The notes beneath the pieces were generated by a model, which had not been told where the DNA came from, ran no database searches, and saw only the letters and a list, made by a program, of their open reading frames with translations. DNA of 64,000 nt from Candidatus Altimarinota bacterium. Lineage in GTDB: Bacteria > Patescibacteriota > Gracilibacteria > UBA1369 > LOWO2-01-FULL-3. The stretch's first letter is position 1. Every line of letters begins with the position of its first letter. Positions 57,476-64,000 of this stretch are shown here, one piece after another. The stretch covers positions 62,001 through 126,000 of the forward strand of contig JALNWA010000001.1 of assembly GCA_023231115.1 (NCBI GenBank). Reading direction: 5' to 3'. The position numbers were made by a program, and so were the translations under genes.

Positions 57476-57538
57476 AGGATTCGAACCTCTGACCTTCTCG
57501 ACGTCAACGAGACGCTCTACCAACTGAGCTAACCGCCC
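57463..57538 (-). tRNA. tRNA-Val (anticodon GAC)
   Basis: On the minus strand: acceptor GGGCGGT/ACCGCCC, D arm GCTC/GAGC, anticodon stem TCTCG/CGAGA with loop TTGACGT (anticodon GAC), T arm with GGTTCGAATCC, discriminator A, encoded CCA. Its 3' 13 bases are shared with the coding end of the serine recombinase. It marks the right edge of the accessory island. Confidence 0.96.
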
Positions 57539-57621
57539 GAATTCTAAACAATTTTCAATAAAGCGAGCTGAATTCTATACAGGATTTTTAAAGTTGTCTA
57601 GCCAAATAAAGGTGATTAAGG

Positions 57622-57627
57622 TATAAT
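57622..57627 (+). promoter_or_regulatory. -10 box for the 57652 gene
   Basis: A perfect TATAAT lies 24 bases before the ATG at 57652. No good -35 is seen at normal spacing. It is the first promoter after the tRNA-Val gene. Confidence 0.45.
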
Positions 57628-57651
57628 CTTTAAGAATTTAAAACCAATTAT

Positions 57652-58254
57652 ATGGATCCACAAAATATACAAGGACAAGGTGCTCAACCAGCAGGCCAAA
57701 ATCCTCAAGGACAAGGACAAACTCAACCACCACAAGCAATGCCACCACAAGGTTTTCCACCACAAGGAATGTATCCTCCACAGGGCTTTCCACAAGGAGG
57801 AATGGACCCTGCGATGTACGGGAATATGGGCATGATGGGCGGCGCAATGCCACCACAAGAGCCTGAGGACAACACTCCTGCAAACTTTCAACTTGGAACG
57901 AAATTCGCACAACCGTTAAAAATAAAATTGCCAGCGCATGATATGAGTTTTGATGAAACATATTTTTTGACACTTTTGGCCGGTTCAATTTCACTTTCAA
58001 GAGATGAGAAAAAGAGAATTATCGAGTCTGTGCCAAAACTAAAACAATCGCAGATAGATGAGCTTATCAGCATTTTCGAAGAAGAAAAAGAAAAGTTTGC
58101 GGCACTGTCAAAAAAACATGTTCCTCAATTGGAAAAATTGGCTCAGCAACACTACAATGAATGGATGGACTTGGAAACGGAAGTTGAACAAGCCAAAAAG
58201 AAGAACGAAGATCAGGACAAGGCTGAAGCAATCAGAAAACAATTAGGCCTCTAA
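57652..58254 (+). CDS. Gln/Pro/Gly-rich lineage-specific protein, related to 22873
   Basis: 200 residues. The first ~75 are Gln/Pro/Gly/Met-rich (PPQGMYPPQGFPQGG) and likely disordered. The rest is helical with SRDEKKRIIESVPKLKQSQI followed by FEEEKEKFAALSKKHVPQLE. This helical part follows the same pattern as the 22873 protein. Short gap to the lipoprotein at 58283. Function unknown. Confidence 0.6.
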   Translation: MDPQNIQGQGAQPAGQNPQGQGQTQPPQAMPPQGFPPQGMYPPQGFPQGGMDPAMYGNMGMMGGAMPPQEPEDNTPANFQLGTKFAQPLKIKLPAHDMSFDETYFLTLLAGSISLSRDEKKRIIESVPKLKQSQIDELISIFEEEKEKFAALSKKHVPQLEKLAQQHYNEWMDLETEVEQAKKKNEDQDKAEAIRKQLGL

Positions 58255-58282
58255 AAAATATTTAAATCCTCACCAAAATCCT

Positions 58283-58819
58283 ATGAAAAAGTTAATACCA
58301 ATATTTTTAGTTCTGTCCGTATTTGTCGGATGTAATTCAGCTGTGCCTGAAAAAACTCTAAGTACAGCAGGGGACAGCGCATTGGATCAAAAATTTTATG
58401 ATCAAGGAGTAATGGGAAATGACGTGACCTTATGCGCACAGATTTTAAATGAAGGAATGAAAGCTGAATGTACAAGCATTGCAAACGCCGGAACAATCAC
58501 AGCACAAGCCGTTATTAGCGGAGACCTAGCCTTGTGCAAAAAAATTGATCTACCTCGCTATCGCACAGCATGTGAAACCCAAACTCAGCCGGTCGTGGAT
58601 GCGAAACAAGCGGATGCTGATAGAGAGAAAATAGCTCAAGCGGCACAGGAAAAACAGGACCCAAAACTTTGTGACCAGATCAAAGATGCAAATCAAAAAG
58701 CAACTTGCAAATATAACATTATTGCAAACAAAGCATTGGAGGAAAAAAATCCATCTTTATGCATACAAATAGGCAATAAAGTTATGGAAGATGAATGCAA
58801 AAGCTTTGCTACAAAATAG
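58283..58819 (+). CDS. Lipoprotein with four LC-x2-I-x-C repeats
   Basis: 178 residues, signal peptide with lipobox SVFVGCNS. The mature part has four units in which a Leu-Cys pair is followed about 10-12 residues later by another Cys: LCAQILNEGMKAEC, LCKKIDLPRYRTAC, LCDQIKDANQKATC, LCIQIGNKVMEDEC. Each pair would form a disulfide and staple a helical hairpin. It may be a substrate of the DsbA-like oxidase at 10833. The role is unknown. Confidence 0.65.
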   Translation: MKKLIPIFLVLSVFVGCNSAVPEKTLSTAGDSALDQKFYDQGVMGNDVTLCAQILNEGMKAECTSIANAGTITAQAVISGDLALCKKIDLPRYRTACETQTQPVVDAKQADADREKIAQAAQEKQDPKLCDQIKDANQKATCKYNIIANKALEEKNPSLCIQIGNKVMEDECKSFATK

Positions 58820-58827
58820 ACTAGATC

Positions 58828-59427
58828 TTAATTAGCATAATCAAGACATCTTGCGTAAACTTTTACCATTGTGTTTACCAAACCTTGATTGTAAATATTT
58901 GCAGAACAAGAGAAGCTTAATGGATAAATTGTGTTTACATATCCATCTGCACTAATACTTATTCCACAGCTTAAAAGCATTTGCCCAACATTACAGCTTG
59001 AAGTAAGCAAAGCGGATTTATTAGGTCCGGGAGCTATTGTTGCTGTTGAAGTATACTGTTTAATAGAACCGAAGCCTCCTGTAGCCGTTACTCTTCCGGT
59101 AACAGAAACATTACCAGCCTGAACGGTAAGATCTCCAGCGGCAATTTGAACACCTTCAGCATCGTTTATAACTACAGGGCCAGCAGTTCCATTTCTAATA
59201 GGTCCACCGATATCAATACCGTCGACGTCAGCAAGATTCAAGATGCCACCTTTATTCTCAATTGCCCCAGTCACATTAATCCCGTTGAATGTAGGTCTGA
59301 CATTTTCACTGTCAGTGGGATTGTAAGTAGGGGCGCCGATTGCGACACCTATGCCAAAAGATAAAACCCCGAGCATAATAGCGACAGAGCTGGAAATAAG
59401 AGCACTTTTCAGATATCTGTTATTCAT
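58828..59427 (-). CDS. Secreted beta-rich protein
   Basis: 199 residues with a signal-anchor (ALISSSVAIMLGVLSFGIGVA). The middle has a run of short strands with G-rich turns (INVTGAIENKGGILNLADVD, GIDIGGPIRNGTAGPVVIND) that looks like a small beta-helix. Three Cys near the end. The pattern is like shell/tail-fibre-like repeats seen in surface proteins of this lineage. Convergent with the 58283 gene. Confidence 0.55.
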   Translation of the reverse strand: MNNRYLKSALISSSVAIMLGVLSFGIGVAIGAPTYNPTDSENVRPTFNGINVTGAIENKGGILNLADVDGIDIGGPIRNGTAGPVVINDAEGVQIAAGDLTVQAGNVSVTGRVTATGGFGSIKQYTSTATIAPGPNKSALLTSSCNVGQMLLSCGISISADGYVNTIYPLSFSCSANIYNQGLVNTMVKVYARCLDYAN

Positions 59428-59506
59428 TTTGTTTTTGTTTTAGATTTTTTACTAAAGATATTATAGCATAAATGTCTAATAAAAACAAGCCATCAAAAGC
59501 CTGTAT

Positions 59507-61351
59507 TTACTCAGCATTCACCGCATCTCTTACTTCGAAATCTATATTTTCCGCCAAGCCGGGAATCGTTGGTGCCCACGCAGGCCAGCTTTCGATTTCG
59601 ACTTTGTTTATTTCTGTAAGATTTTGAATATAATTTTTCGCTTCTTCAATATTTTTTCCGACAATATGTTGTCGTATTTTTTCAAGAAATTTAGAACCGT
59701 TATCCGTAGTAGGATCAATCGAAAATTCCTCAATTCCTTTTATATTAGCGGTAAGTTTAACTTTGCCGGAAGCAGTGTCACGTTCAAAAATTCTGTAAGT
59801 TGAAGAATCTTCATTTATGCGAAGAAGTTTTTTTTGCGGACTTTTTTTCATTTCAAGTTCTTGCACCAGAATATTCATCATCTCATTTGAGTCATAATAA
59901 AGCCCTTTTATGCTGACACTCGCGGTAACGTTAAACTCATTCATATCTTTGTTTATGATATCCGTAGGGGCGCTTATTTTGACTTCGCCGATCTCAATAG
60001 CTGAGTCTCCTTCAAGCAAAGTGTACTTTGAAGTATCGCCGCCGGCGAGTTTTGCTTTTTCTTGAATCGCAATTTTTAATTGCTGTACTGCATCTTTCAA
60101 GACCTCATCTTTTGCTCTTGATTTAGCGGCATCCAAATCTTTATCGGAAACAAAACTCAAATAATCCGTAACACCTCCTGTCATTGGAGCGGTATTTTCT
60201 GCGTAAATTTTTGATTTGCTGTCATCGCGAAGTGCCGGCAAGAAAAATCTCGTAGGCCCGATATTTCCCTTTGCTCCGACAATACTTCCATATGCATCTG
60301 TCGGATCAGCGGTAACAAATGCCTCAATTTTTCCGGGACCGGAAGTCGTCGCAGGAGGAACAGTCACGCTACTTGCGATTCTAAAAACAATTCCTTCTTT
60401 TGTTTGAAATCTTGTTTGTCCTACAAGCGGCCAAGTGTTTCCGGACAAATTGTAAATCATGATTTTTCCGCTTGAATTAGCTCCTTTCTCAGATATTTTT
60501 TTGCCGGTCGCATAATGAGTAATTGTTTTTGTGACAGTTGTTTCGATAGGATAACTTGCAATCATATGCGGATCTTTTGCCTGAAGTTCAGCGCCGTTTT
60601 TTTGAGAATCCGCAAGAGTTATATTTACGGATTTTTCAAGAACGCTCGCCGCCGGCGTGACATAAATTGTGACCCCCGGAAGCGCAATATATACAACAAC
60701 AAGCAACACACAAAGAGTGGCTACAATAAGCCCTATAAGAGCTTGCCTGTTTGGAGCGACTATCACAAATTTACTTTTCGATTTTTCTTTTTTTGGTTGT
60801 GATTCTATTTTTTTAACATCGACAGTTTTTTTGAATCCTTTAAATTTTTGCAAAATTTCACTAATCGAAATTTTCTTTTCCGCCATTCTTGTCGGAGCTT
60901 CTTCCTCGAGAGAATTCACACTCGCTTTCAGCGGAGTTATTTTTAATTTTTCATCGCTGACTTCAGTCGAAAAAAGCACAGGCTTGCCTTCGGCTTCTCT
61001 ATTGTAAACGGGAATTCCGATTTGCGCCGCCATATAAATTCCATTCTTGTCATTTGTGATTAAAAATAGAGATTTTCCGTCATCTTCCATTTTCCTTTTC
61101 AATATTTTTAAATTCACAATACTTTGAAAAAGTATTGATCTCTGCGGAACAACAATATAAATATTTTTCATTTTCAGCGGACGAATTTTGTCGTAAATAG
61201 TCGTTATTTCGTCATCAATATCCGCATATAAAACTTTCTTTTTCGAAATAATCTCAGCTTTTTCAACTTCTTCGGTTTTCTCGTCAATGTCATGTTTTAC
61301 CTCATCCTGAAGAGCTGAAATGTCATCCTTTTTGTTTTTTTTTACGTTCAT
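59507..61351 (-). CDS. Large one-pass membrane protein of the pilM/ftsA-like locus
   Basis: 614 residues. The first ~150 are cytoplasmic and resemble a Rossmann-like start (KNIYIVVPQRSILFQSIVNL, SLFLITNDKNGIYMAAQIG). One membrane helix near residue 210 (LIGLIVATLCVLLVVVYIA) is followed by a beta-rich outer part, including IPLPGVTIYVTPAASVL-like strands and a region like baseplate J/PilN (GKIMIYNLSGNTWPLVGQTR). This gene next to an FtsA-like one is common in CPR genomes. It stops 16 bases before the 61367 gene start on the same strand. Confidence 0.6.
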   Translation of the reverse strand: MNVKKNKKDDISALQDEVKHDIDEKTEEVEKAEIISKKKVLYADIDDEITTIYDKIRPLKMKNIYIVVPQRSILFQSIVNLKILKRKMEDDGKSLFLITNDKNGIYMAAQIGIPVYNREAEGKPVLFSTEVSDEKLKITPLKASVNSLEEEAPTRMAEKKISISEILQKFKGFKKTVDVKKIESQPKKEKSKSKFVIVAPNRQALIGLIVATLCVLLVVVYIALPGVTIYVTPAASVLEKSVNITLADSQKNGAELQAKDPHMIASYPIETTVTKTITHYATGKKISEKGANSSGKIMIYNLSGNTWPLVGQTRFQTKEGIVFRIASSVTVPPATTSGPGKIEAFVTADPTDAYGSIVGAKGNIGPTRFFLPALRDDSKSKIYAENTAPMTGGVTDYLSFVSDKDLDAAKSRAKDEVLKDAVQQLKIAIQEKAKLAGGDTSKYTLLEGDSAIEIGEVKISAPTDIINKDMNEFNVTASVSIKGLYYDSNEMMNILVQELEMKKSPQKKLLRINEDSSTYRIFERDTASGKVKLTANIKGIEEFSIDPTTDNGSKFLEKIRQHIVGKNIEEAKNYIQNLTEINKVEIESWPAWAPTIPGLAENIDFEVRDAVNAE

Positions 61352-61366
61352 TTATTTTTTATGCAA

Positions 61367-62623
61367 TTATATTTGCATCAGGCGAACAACTTTTTTGAGA
61401 ACTTTCGAAAGAAGTTGTTCTTCGTTCATAAACTCCAGCGCCAAATTCGCTAAAGCCATAGGCATAACGTCCTGAGGATCTTTTAGAAGTTTTGTCTCAT
61501 CAAGCAAATTGCTGATGAGTTTTGTGTTTAGGAAATTTATTTGCGGCTTTCTTGTGAAAGGGAGCCCTTGATACCACTCACGGCTTTCCAAAGCCTCTTT
61601 TATCTCAGGCAAATGAGCTCCGCCGCCTGAAAGAAGTATTTTGGAAGGAAGAGAATCGAGCTCTGCAAAGTCCTCAAGAGTCAAAACGACGCCGGAAAGC
61701 CAAACATCGGCATCAATTTTCATAGCTTCTCTAACTATTTTATTTGATTGTCTTTCAAGTTTATCATTGCTGTAAGCCAATTTTATGTCTTCAGCTTCTT
61801 TGTACGCGATATTCAAACTTTGAGAAAGTCTCTTTGTAAAAGTTCTTCCGCCGACAGTAAACATTTTTGTGCCTTCTACTGCGCCATTTCTGACAATGGC
61901 AACATTTGTTGTGCCGCCACCTATATCAATAAAAATCGAGCTGAATTGTCCTCCGTCTTCATATCCAAGCGCACGAGTAAGAGCATAAGGCTCAGCCGCA
62001 ATCGCAAGAAGTTCTTTGTCTATTTCAGATGCAATTGTTTGAAGCGCTCCGTAATGAACTAGGGGAGCGAACGCATTGAAAATACTTAAAGTGACTTCTT
62101 TTCCCTGAAATCCAATCGGATTTGTGACTTTATATCCATCAATTCGGACGTCGACAATCGCCGCATTTACAAGTTTTACATCAATTTCGCTATATCCTGT
62201 CTCATGTGAAAGTTGGCTTCGTACTGCGTCAAAAGCTTTCCATTGAACTTTGTGTACAATATTTTTTAGTTCTGAAAGATCGATTTTGCTGTTTGCATCA
62301 CGACGAATATAGCTAGTTGTATTTGTCGCACCCTTAACAAGTTCTCCGGAAATTCCAAGAATCATTTTCTTTGTAGAAACATTTGCCATATTTTCGGCTT
62401 CTCTTATAGCACTATGGCAATTTGCGATTACAGAAGCGATATCTGTGACCACACCGCTATTCATATCTCCGAGTTTTTGCTGTTTTTTCCCTACTCCAAG
62501 AATTCGTCCTTTCTTGCCGTTTGCCTCACAAACAAGCGCTTTTACAAAATCGGTGCCTATATCAAGCGCCAAAAAATATGAATCACTGGTTTTCTTTTTT
62601 ATTCCACGAAAAAGTCGGAACAT
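61367..62623 (-). CDS. FtsA/PilM-like actin-fold ATPase
   Basis: 418 residues. The phosphate 1 motif is LALDIGTDFVKALVC, then an SHS2-like insert, phosphate 2 SSIFIDIGGGTTNVAIVRNG, and the adenosine motif KILLSGGGAHLPEIKE. The FtsA/PilM family organises cell division or type IV pili at the membrane. The downstream gene being a one-pass membrane protein is more like PilM-PilN than FtsA-FtsZ. Confidence 0.75.
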   Translation of the reverse strand: MFRLFRGIKKKTSDSYFLALDIGTDFVKALVCEANGKKGRILGVGKKQQKLGDMNSGVVTDIASVIANCHSAIREAENMANVSTKKMILGISGELVKGATNTTSYIRRDANSKIDLSELKNIVHKVQWKAFDAVRSQLSHETGYSEIDVKLVNAAIVDVRIDGYKVTNPIGFQGKEVTLSIFNAFAPLVHYGALQTIASEIDKELLAIAAEPYALTRALGYEDGGQFSSIFIDIGGGTTNVAIVRNGAVEGTKMFTVGGRTFTKRLSQSLNIAYKEAEDIKLAYSNDKLERQSNKIVREAMKIDADVWLSGVVLTLEDFAELDSLPSKILLSGGGAHLPEIKEALESREWYQGLPFTRKPQINFLNTKLISNLLDETKLLKDPQDVMPMALANLALEFMNEEQLLSKVLKKVVRLMQI

Positions 62624-62689
62624 AGCTTTTATTGGTTTTTAACTCACAAAATATACGAAAAAAACAGACAAAAAGCAAGGTGGTAACGT

Positions 62690-62799
62690 GAAAAAGAGGT
62701 GGGCATATCTCCACAGGACTTAGGCTTCTTTGTTTAATGTCTTATCTTTGTACGTATAGAACGCAATGCGTCCTGTAAAGATATGCCCATCTCTTTTTC
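62690..62799. ncRNA. Candidate structured RNA or bidirectional terminator
   Basis: A 21-bp closing stem (62690-62710 with 62779-62799; one G-U), then ACAGGAC (62713-62719) with GTCCTGT (62770-62776), around a 50-base apical part with no clear stem. T runs flank the stem on both strands. It lies in a 293-bp gap between two leftward genes, so a terminator there would separate two units; the long stem and large closed loop could also be a small stable RNA. Confidence 0.5.
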
Positions 62800-62863
62800 G
62801 TCATTATGCTTTGCAAAAAAAACTTGAATTTTTCATGGCATTGGTTTAACATACCAACGGAAA

Positions 62864-62915
62864 AGGCTTTCGGCCGTGGTTTATATACCACCCTTAGCGG
62901 AAAGCCCTTTTTCTT
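62864..62915. terminator. Branched terminator-like hairpin
   Basis: GGCTTTC (62865-62871) pairs with GAAAGCC (62900-62906) and encloses GTGGT-TTATAT-ACCAC (62876-62891). T-rich tracts follow on the plus strand (TTTTTCTTTTT) and a T4 on the minus strand. On the minus strand it directly follows the 62917 gene stop and would end it. On the plus strand it could end an RNA starting near 62690. Confidence 0.65.
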
Positions 62916-62916
62916 T

Positions 62917-63333
62917 TTATTTATCTGGGAAAATTGATATCAAAAATTTTTGACTGTTTTTCTTGTTTTCTTTGATCTGTACGTAAAATAGCTCTTTCTC
63001 TTTTGTCATACCAGTAAAACGGTGAAAAATTTCACCAGCCTTATTTGGGTTTTCTTTTGATTTTGGCTCAAATCTCGAATTTTGAATAAGGTCTATGCCT
63101 GCAGAAAAATATTTAATCCGACGGGTTCTATCCCTCCAATTTTTCTTGTCAAAAAGATGTTGCCAAAAAAGCTCAAGGAATATTTTATCTTTTTTGAAAT
63201 ATGCCGATCTTATGTACGTCCTTCTTTTACTCCTATGCCTTATTCTTTTATAAACGTCTAAAGTTTTTTGATGCAACTCCTTGAAATCTGTTCCTGCAAG
63301 CTTTTTGCAGTTTGTTTTGTATATTTCTGTCAT
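62917..63333 (-). CDS. Small basic nuclease-like (PBECR-like) protein
   Basis: 138 residues, very basic. The last part (FHRFTGMTKEKELFYVQIKE to FLISIFPDK) resembles the phage-barnase-EndoU-colicin-RelE-like (PBECR) nuclease end, and KRIRHRSKRRTYIRSAYFKK and RTRRIKYFSAGIDLIQNS are seen in related small proteins near mobile genes. A toxin-like RNase is a possible role. No antitoxin gene is obvious next to it. Confidence 0.45.
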   Translation of the reverse strand: MTEIYKTNCKKLAGTDFKELHQKTLDVYKRIRHRSKRRTYIRSAYFKKDKIFLELFWQHLFDKKNWRDRTRRIKYFSAGIDLIQNSRFEPKSKENPNKAGEIFHRFTGMTKEKELFYVQIKENKKNSQKFLISIFPDK

Positions 63334-63400
63334 TTTCCGCTACATTATTTTGCGTAGCGTATCAGACGAAGATTAAATTTTTATTAAAAAAAGTTAAAAT

Positions 63401-63676
63401 CTATTTTTTCAGCTTTAATCTCATTCTTAAAATCAAAACAATCATGCATGCCGCCAATTGAAGGTTTATTACTAAGCTAAAAATCAAGTCTTTAACAACA
63501 AATATTGCATATAGAGATGTAAAGAATGTTGTTGCTGTCCAAATAATATACGTATAGACGTTTGCACTTGGTTTTCCTTTCCATAAGTCTCTCATCGTTG
63601 GGAAAAATCCCGCAAATGTAACCACTCCGCCAATACTATATAGAAATGTGATTCCATAAATAAAGTATTTTTCCAT
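63401..63676 (-). CDS. SemiSWEET/PQ-loop-like transporter
   Basis: 91 residues with three membrane helices (about 5-26, 38-58, 63-83), the size and pattern of SemiSWEET sugar carriers that work as dimers. The PQ-loop part is present as FPTMRDLWKGKPSANVYTY, where PT stands for PQ. The second helix has TYIIWTATTFF, with the Trp/Asn-type pore residues partly kept. Substrate unknown. Confidence 0.65.
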   Translation of the reverse strand: MEKYFIYGITFLYSIGGVVTFAGFFPTMRDLWKGKPSANVYTYIIWTATTFFTSLYAIFVVKDLIFSLVINLQLAACMIVLILRMRLKLKK

Positions 63677-63705
63677 GTTTTAATTTTGAGGTTAAAAAAT
63701 CATTA

Positions 63706-64000
63706 TTACCGATACCACTCACTCCCACTATCAAACGTAACTTTATTTTTTTGCTTTTCTGCAAACCTTTCAAACCCAAGAGCAATAAGTTTATCAATCA
63801 AGTCGGCATACTTTATTCCGTATGCCTCCATCATTTTTGGATACATACTGATGCTCGTAAATCCGGGCATTGTATTGATTTCATTCAAATAAATGTCTCC
63901 GGAATCAAGATCAATAAATGAATCAACTCTTGAAAGACCACTACAATCAAGCAGTTTATAGGCTTTCACGCTTACTTCTTGGATTTCTTGTGCAATTTTT
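63706..64000 (-). CDS. ddl: D-alanine-D-alanine ligase, C-terminal part, cut by window edge
   Basis: The frame is open to the right edge (reads KIAQEIQEVSVKAYKLLDCS before the alternative start at 63969), so only ~98 residues of the C-terminal ATP-grasp domain are here. Visible motifs: GLSRVDSFIDLDSGDIYLNE and INTMPGFTSISMYPKMMEA, with the Mg ligand Glu and Asn and the phosphate-binding SMYP. The rest lies outside the window. Confidence 0.9.
   Translation of the reverse strand, partial: KIAQEIQEVSVKAYKLLDCSGLSRVDSFIDLDSGDIYLNEINTMPGFTSISMYPKMMEAYGIKYADLIDKLIALGFERFAEKQKNKVTFDSGSEWYR

Noticed and set aside
57463..57538. Direct repeat of the tRNA-Val 3' end as left attachment site
   Set aside because: I looked along the left edge (39.1-39.3 kb), around 47.9-48.6 kb and near 50.0 kb and saw no matching copy; a computed search would be needed to exclude a short one.
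57616..58000. Minus-strand ORFs opposite the 57652 gene
   Set aside because: They are shadows of the Gln/Pro-rich codons of the plus-strand gene.

Overview
The window is about 34% G+C and densely coded. It reads with the standard code: TGA works as a stop, for example in the ATGA overlap joining dcd and thyA. The gene content (many small lipoproteins, an FtsA/PilM-like ATPase next to a large one-pass membrane protein, RelA, PolX, LigA, type I AroD, several lineage-only proteins) suggests a Candidate Phyla Radiation / Patescibacteria genome. The IspG gene and the use of TGA as stop would fit Peregrinibacteria rather than Gracilibacteria/SR1, but this placement is an inference. Both window ends cut genes: argH on the left and ddl on the right.

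Left core (1-12.7 kb): argH end, a Gmad2/GerMN envelope protein, an MFS transporter, a BaiN-like flavoprotein, AhpC-type peroxiredoxin, a pseudouridine synthase, an acyltransferase-like membrane protein, then a co-directional run mnmA-ispG-dcd-thyA-folA. Convergent dsbA-like and M29 aminopeptidase genes follow. folA and dsbA meet at a 180-bp cloverleaf-like inverted-repeat element. From 12.7 to 15.2 kb lies a small accessory patch: an intact tRNA-Phe, a lipoprotein with an Arg/Asp-rich tail, and a richer-G+C gene bracketed by two tRNA-like fragments.

Middle core (15.2-39.1 kb): a membrane protein with a pilin-like tail, a candidate minus-strand structured RNA, hpf, aroD-ychF, a RelA/SpoT with four extra membrane helices, a sortase, ligA, dnaX, two glycosyltransferases, polX, comF, a UMF1-type transporter, an SLH-anchored metalloprotease, pepD and a zinc-ribbon membrane protein.

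Accessory island (39.2-57.5 kb): this is the most interesting part. It opens with six modules in one orientation. Each module is a single unrelated ORF followed by an approximately 82-bp conserved, partly palindromic repeat, and several modules have their own promoter. This is the architecture of an integron-type gene-cassette array, with a repeat that does not match the standard attC consensus well and no recognisable IntI in the window. Next come a two-gene PD-(D/E)XK-like pair, a repeat-rich membrane protein, a small Rep-like operon ending in five helically phased 16-bp palindromes that look like iterons or operators, an 825-bp non-coding stretch with a rod-like structure, a tyrosine recombinase, a 1541-residue Avs-like nuclease-STAND ATPase, and a large serine recombinase whose last codons lie inside the 3' end of a tRNA-Val gene.

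Right core (57.5-64 kb): lineage-specific secreted proteins, a large one-pass membrane protein with an FtsA/PilM-like partner, a non-coding block with two strong stem structures, a small nuclease-like protein, a SemiSWEET-like transporter and the C-terminus of D-Ala-D-Ala ligase.
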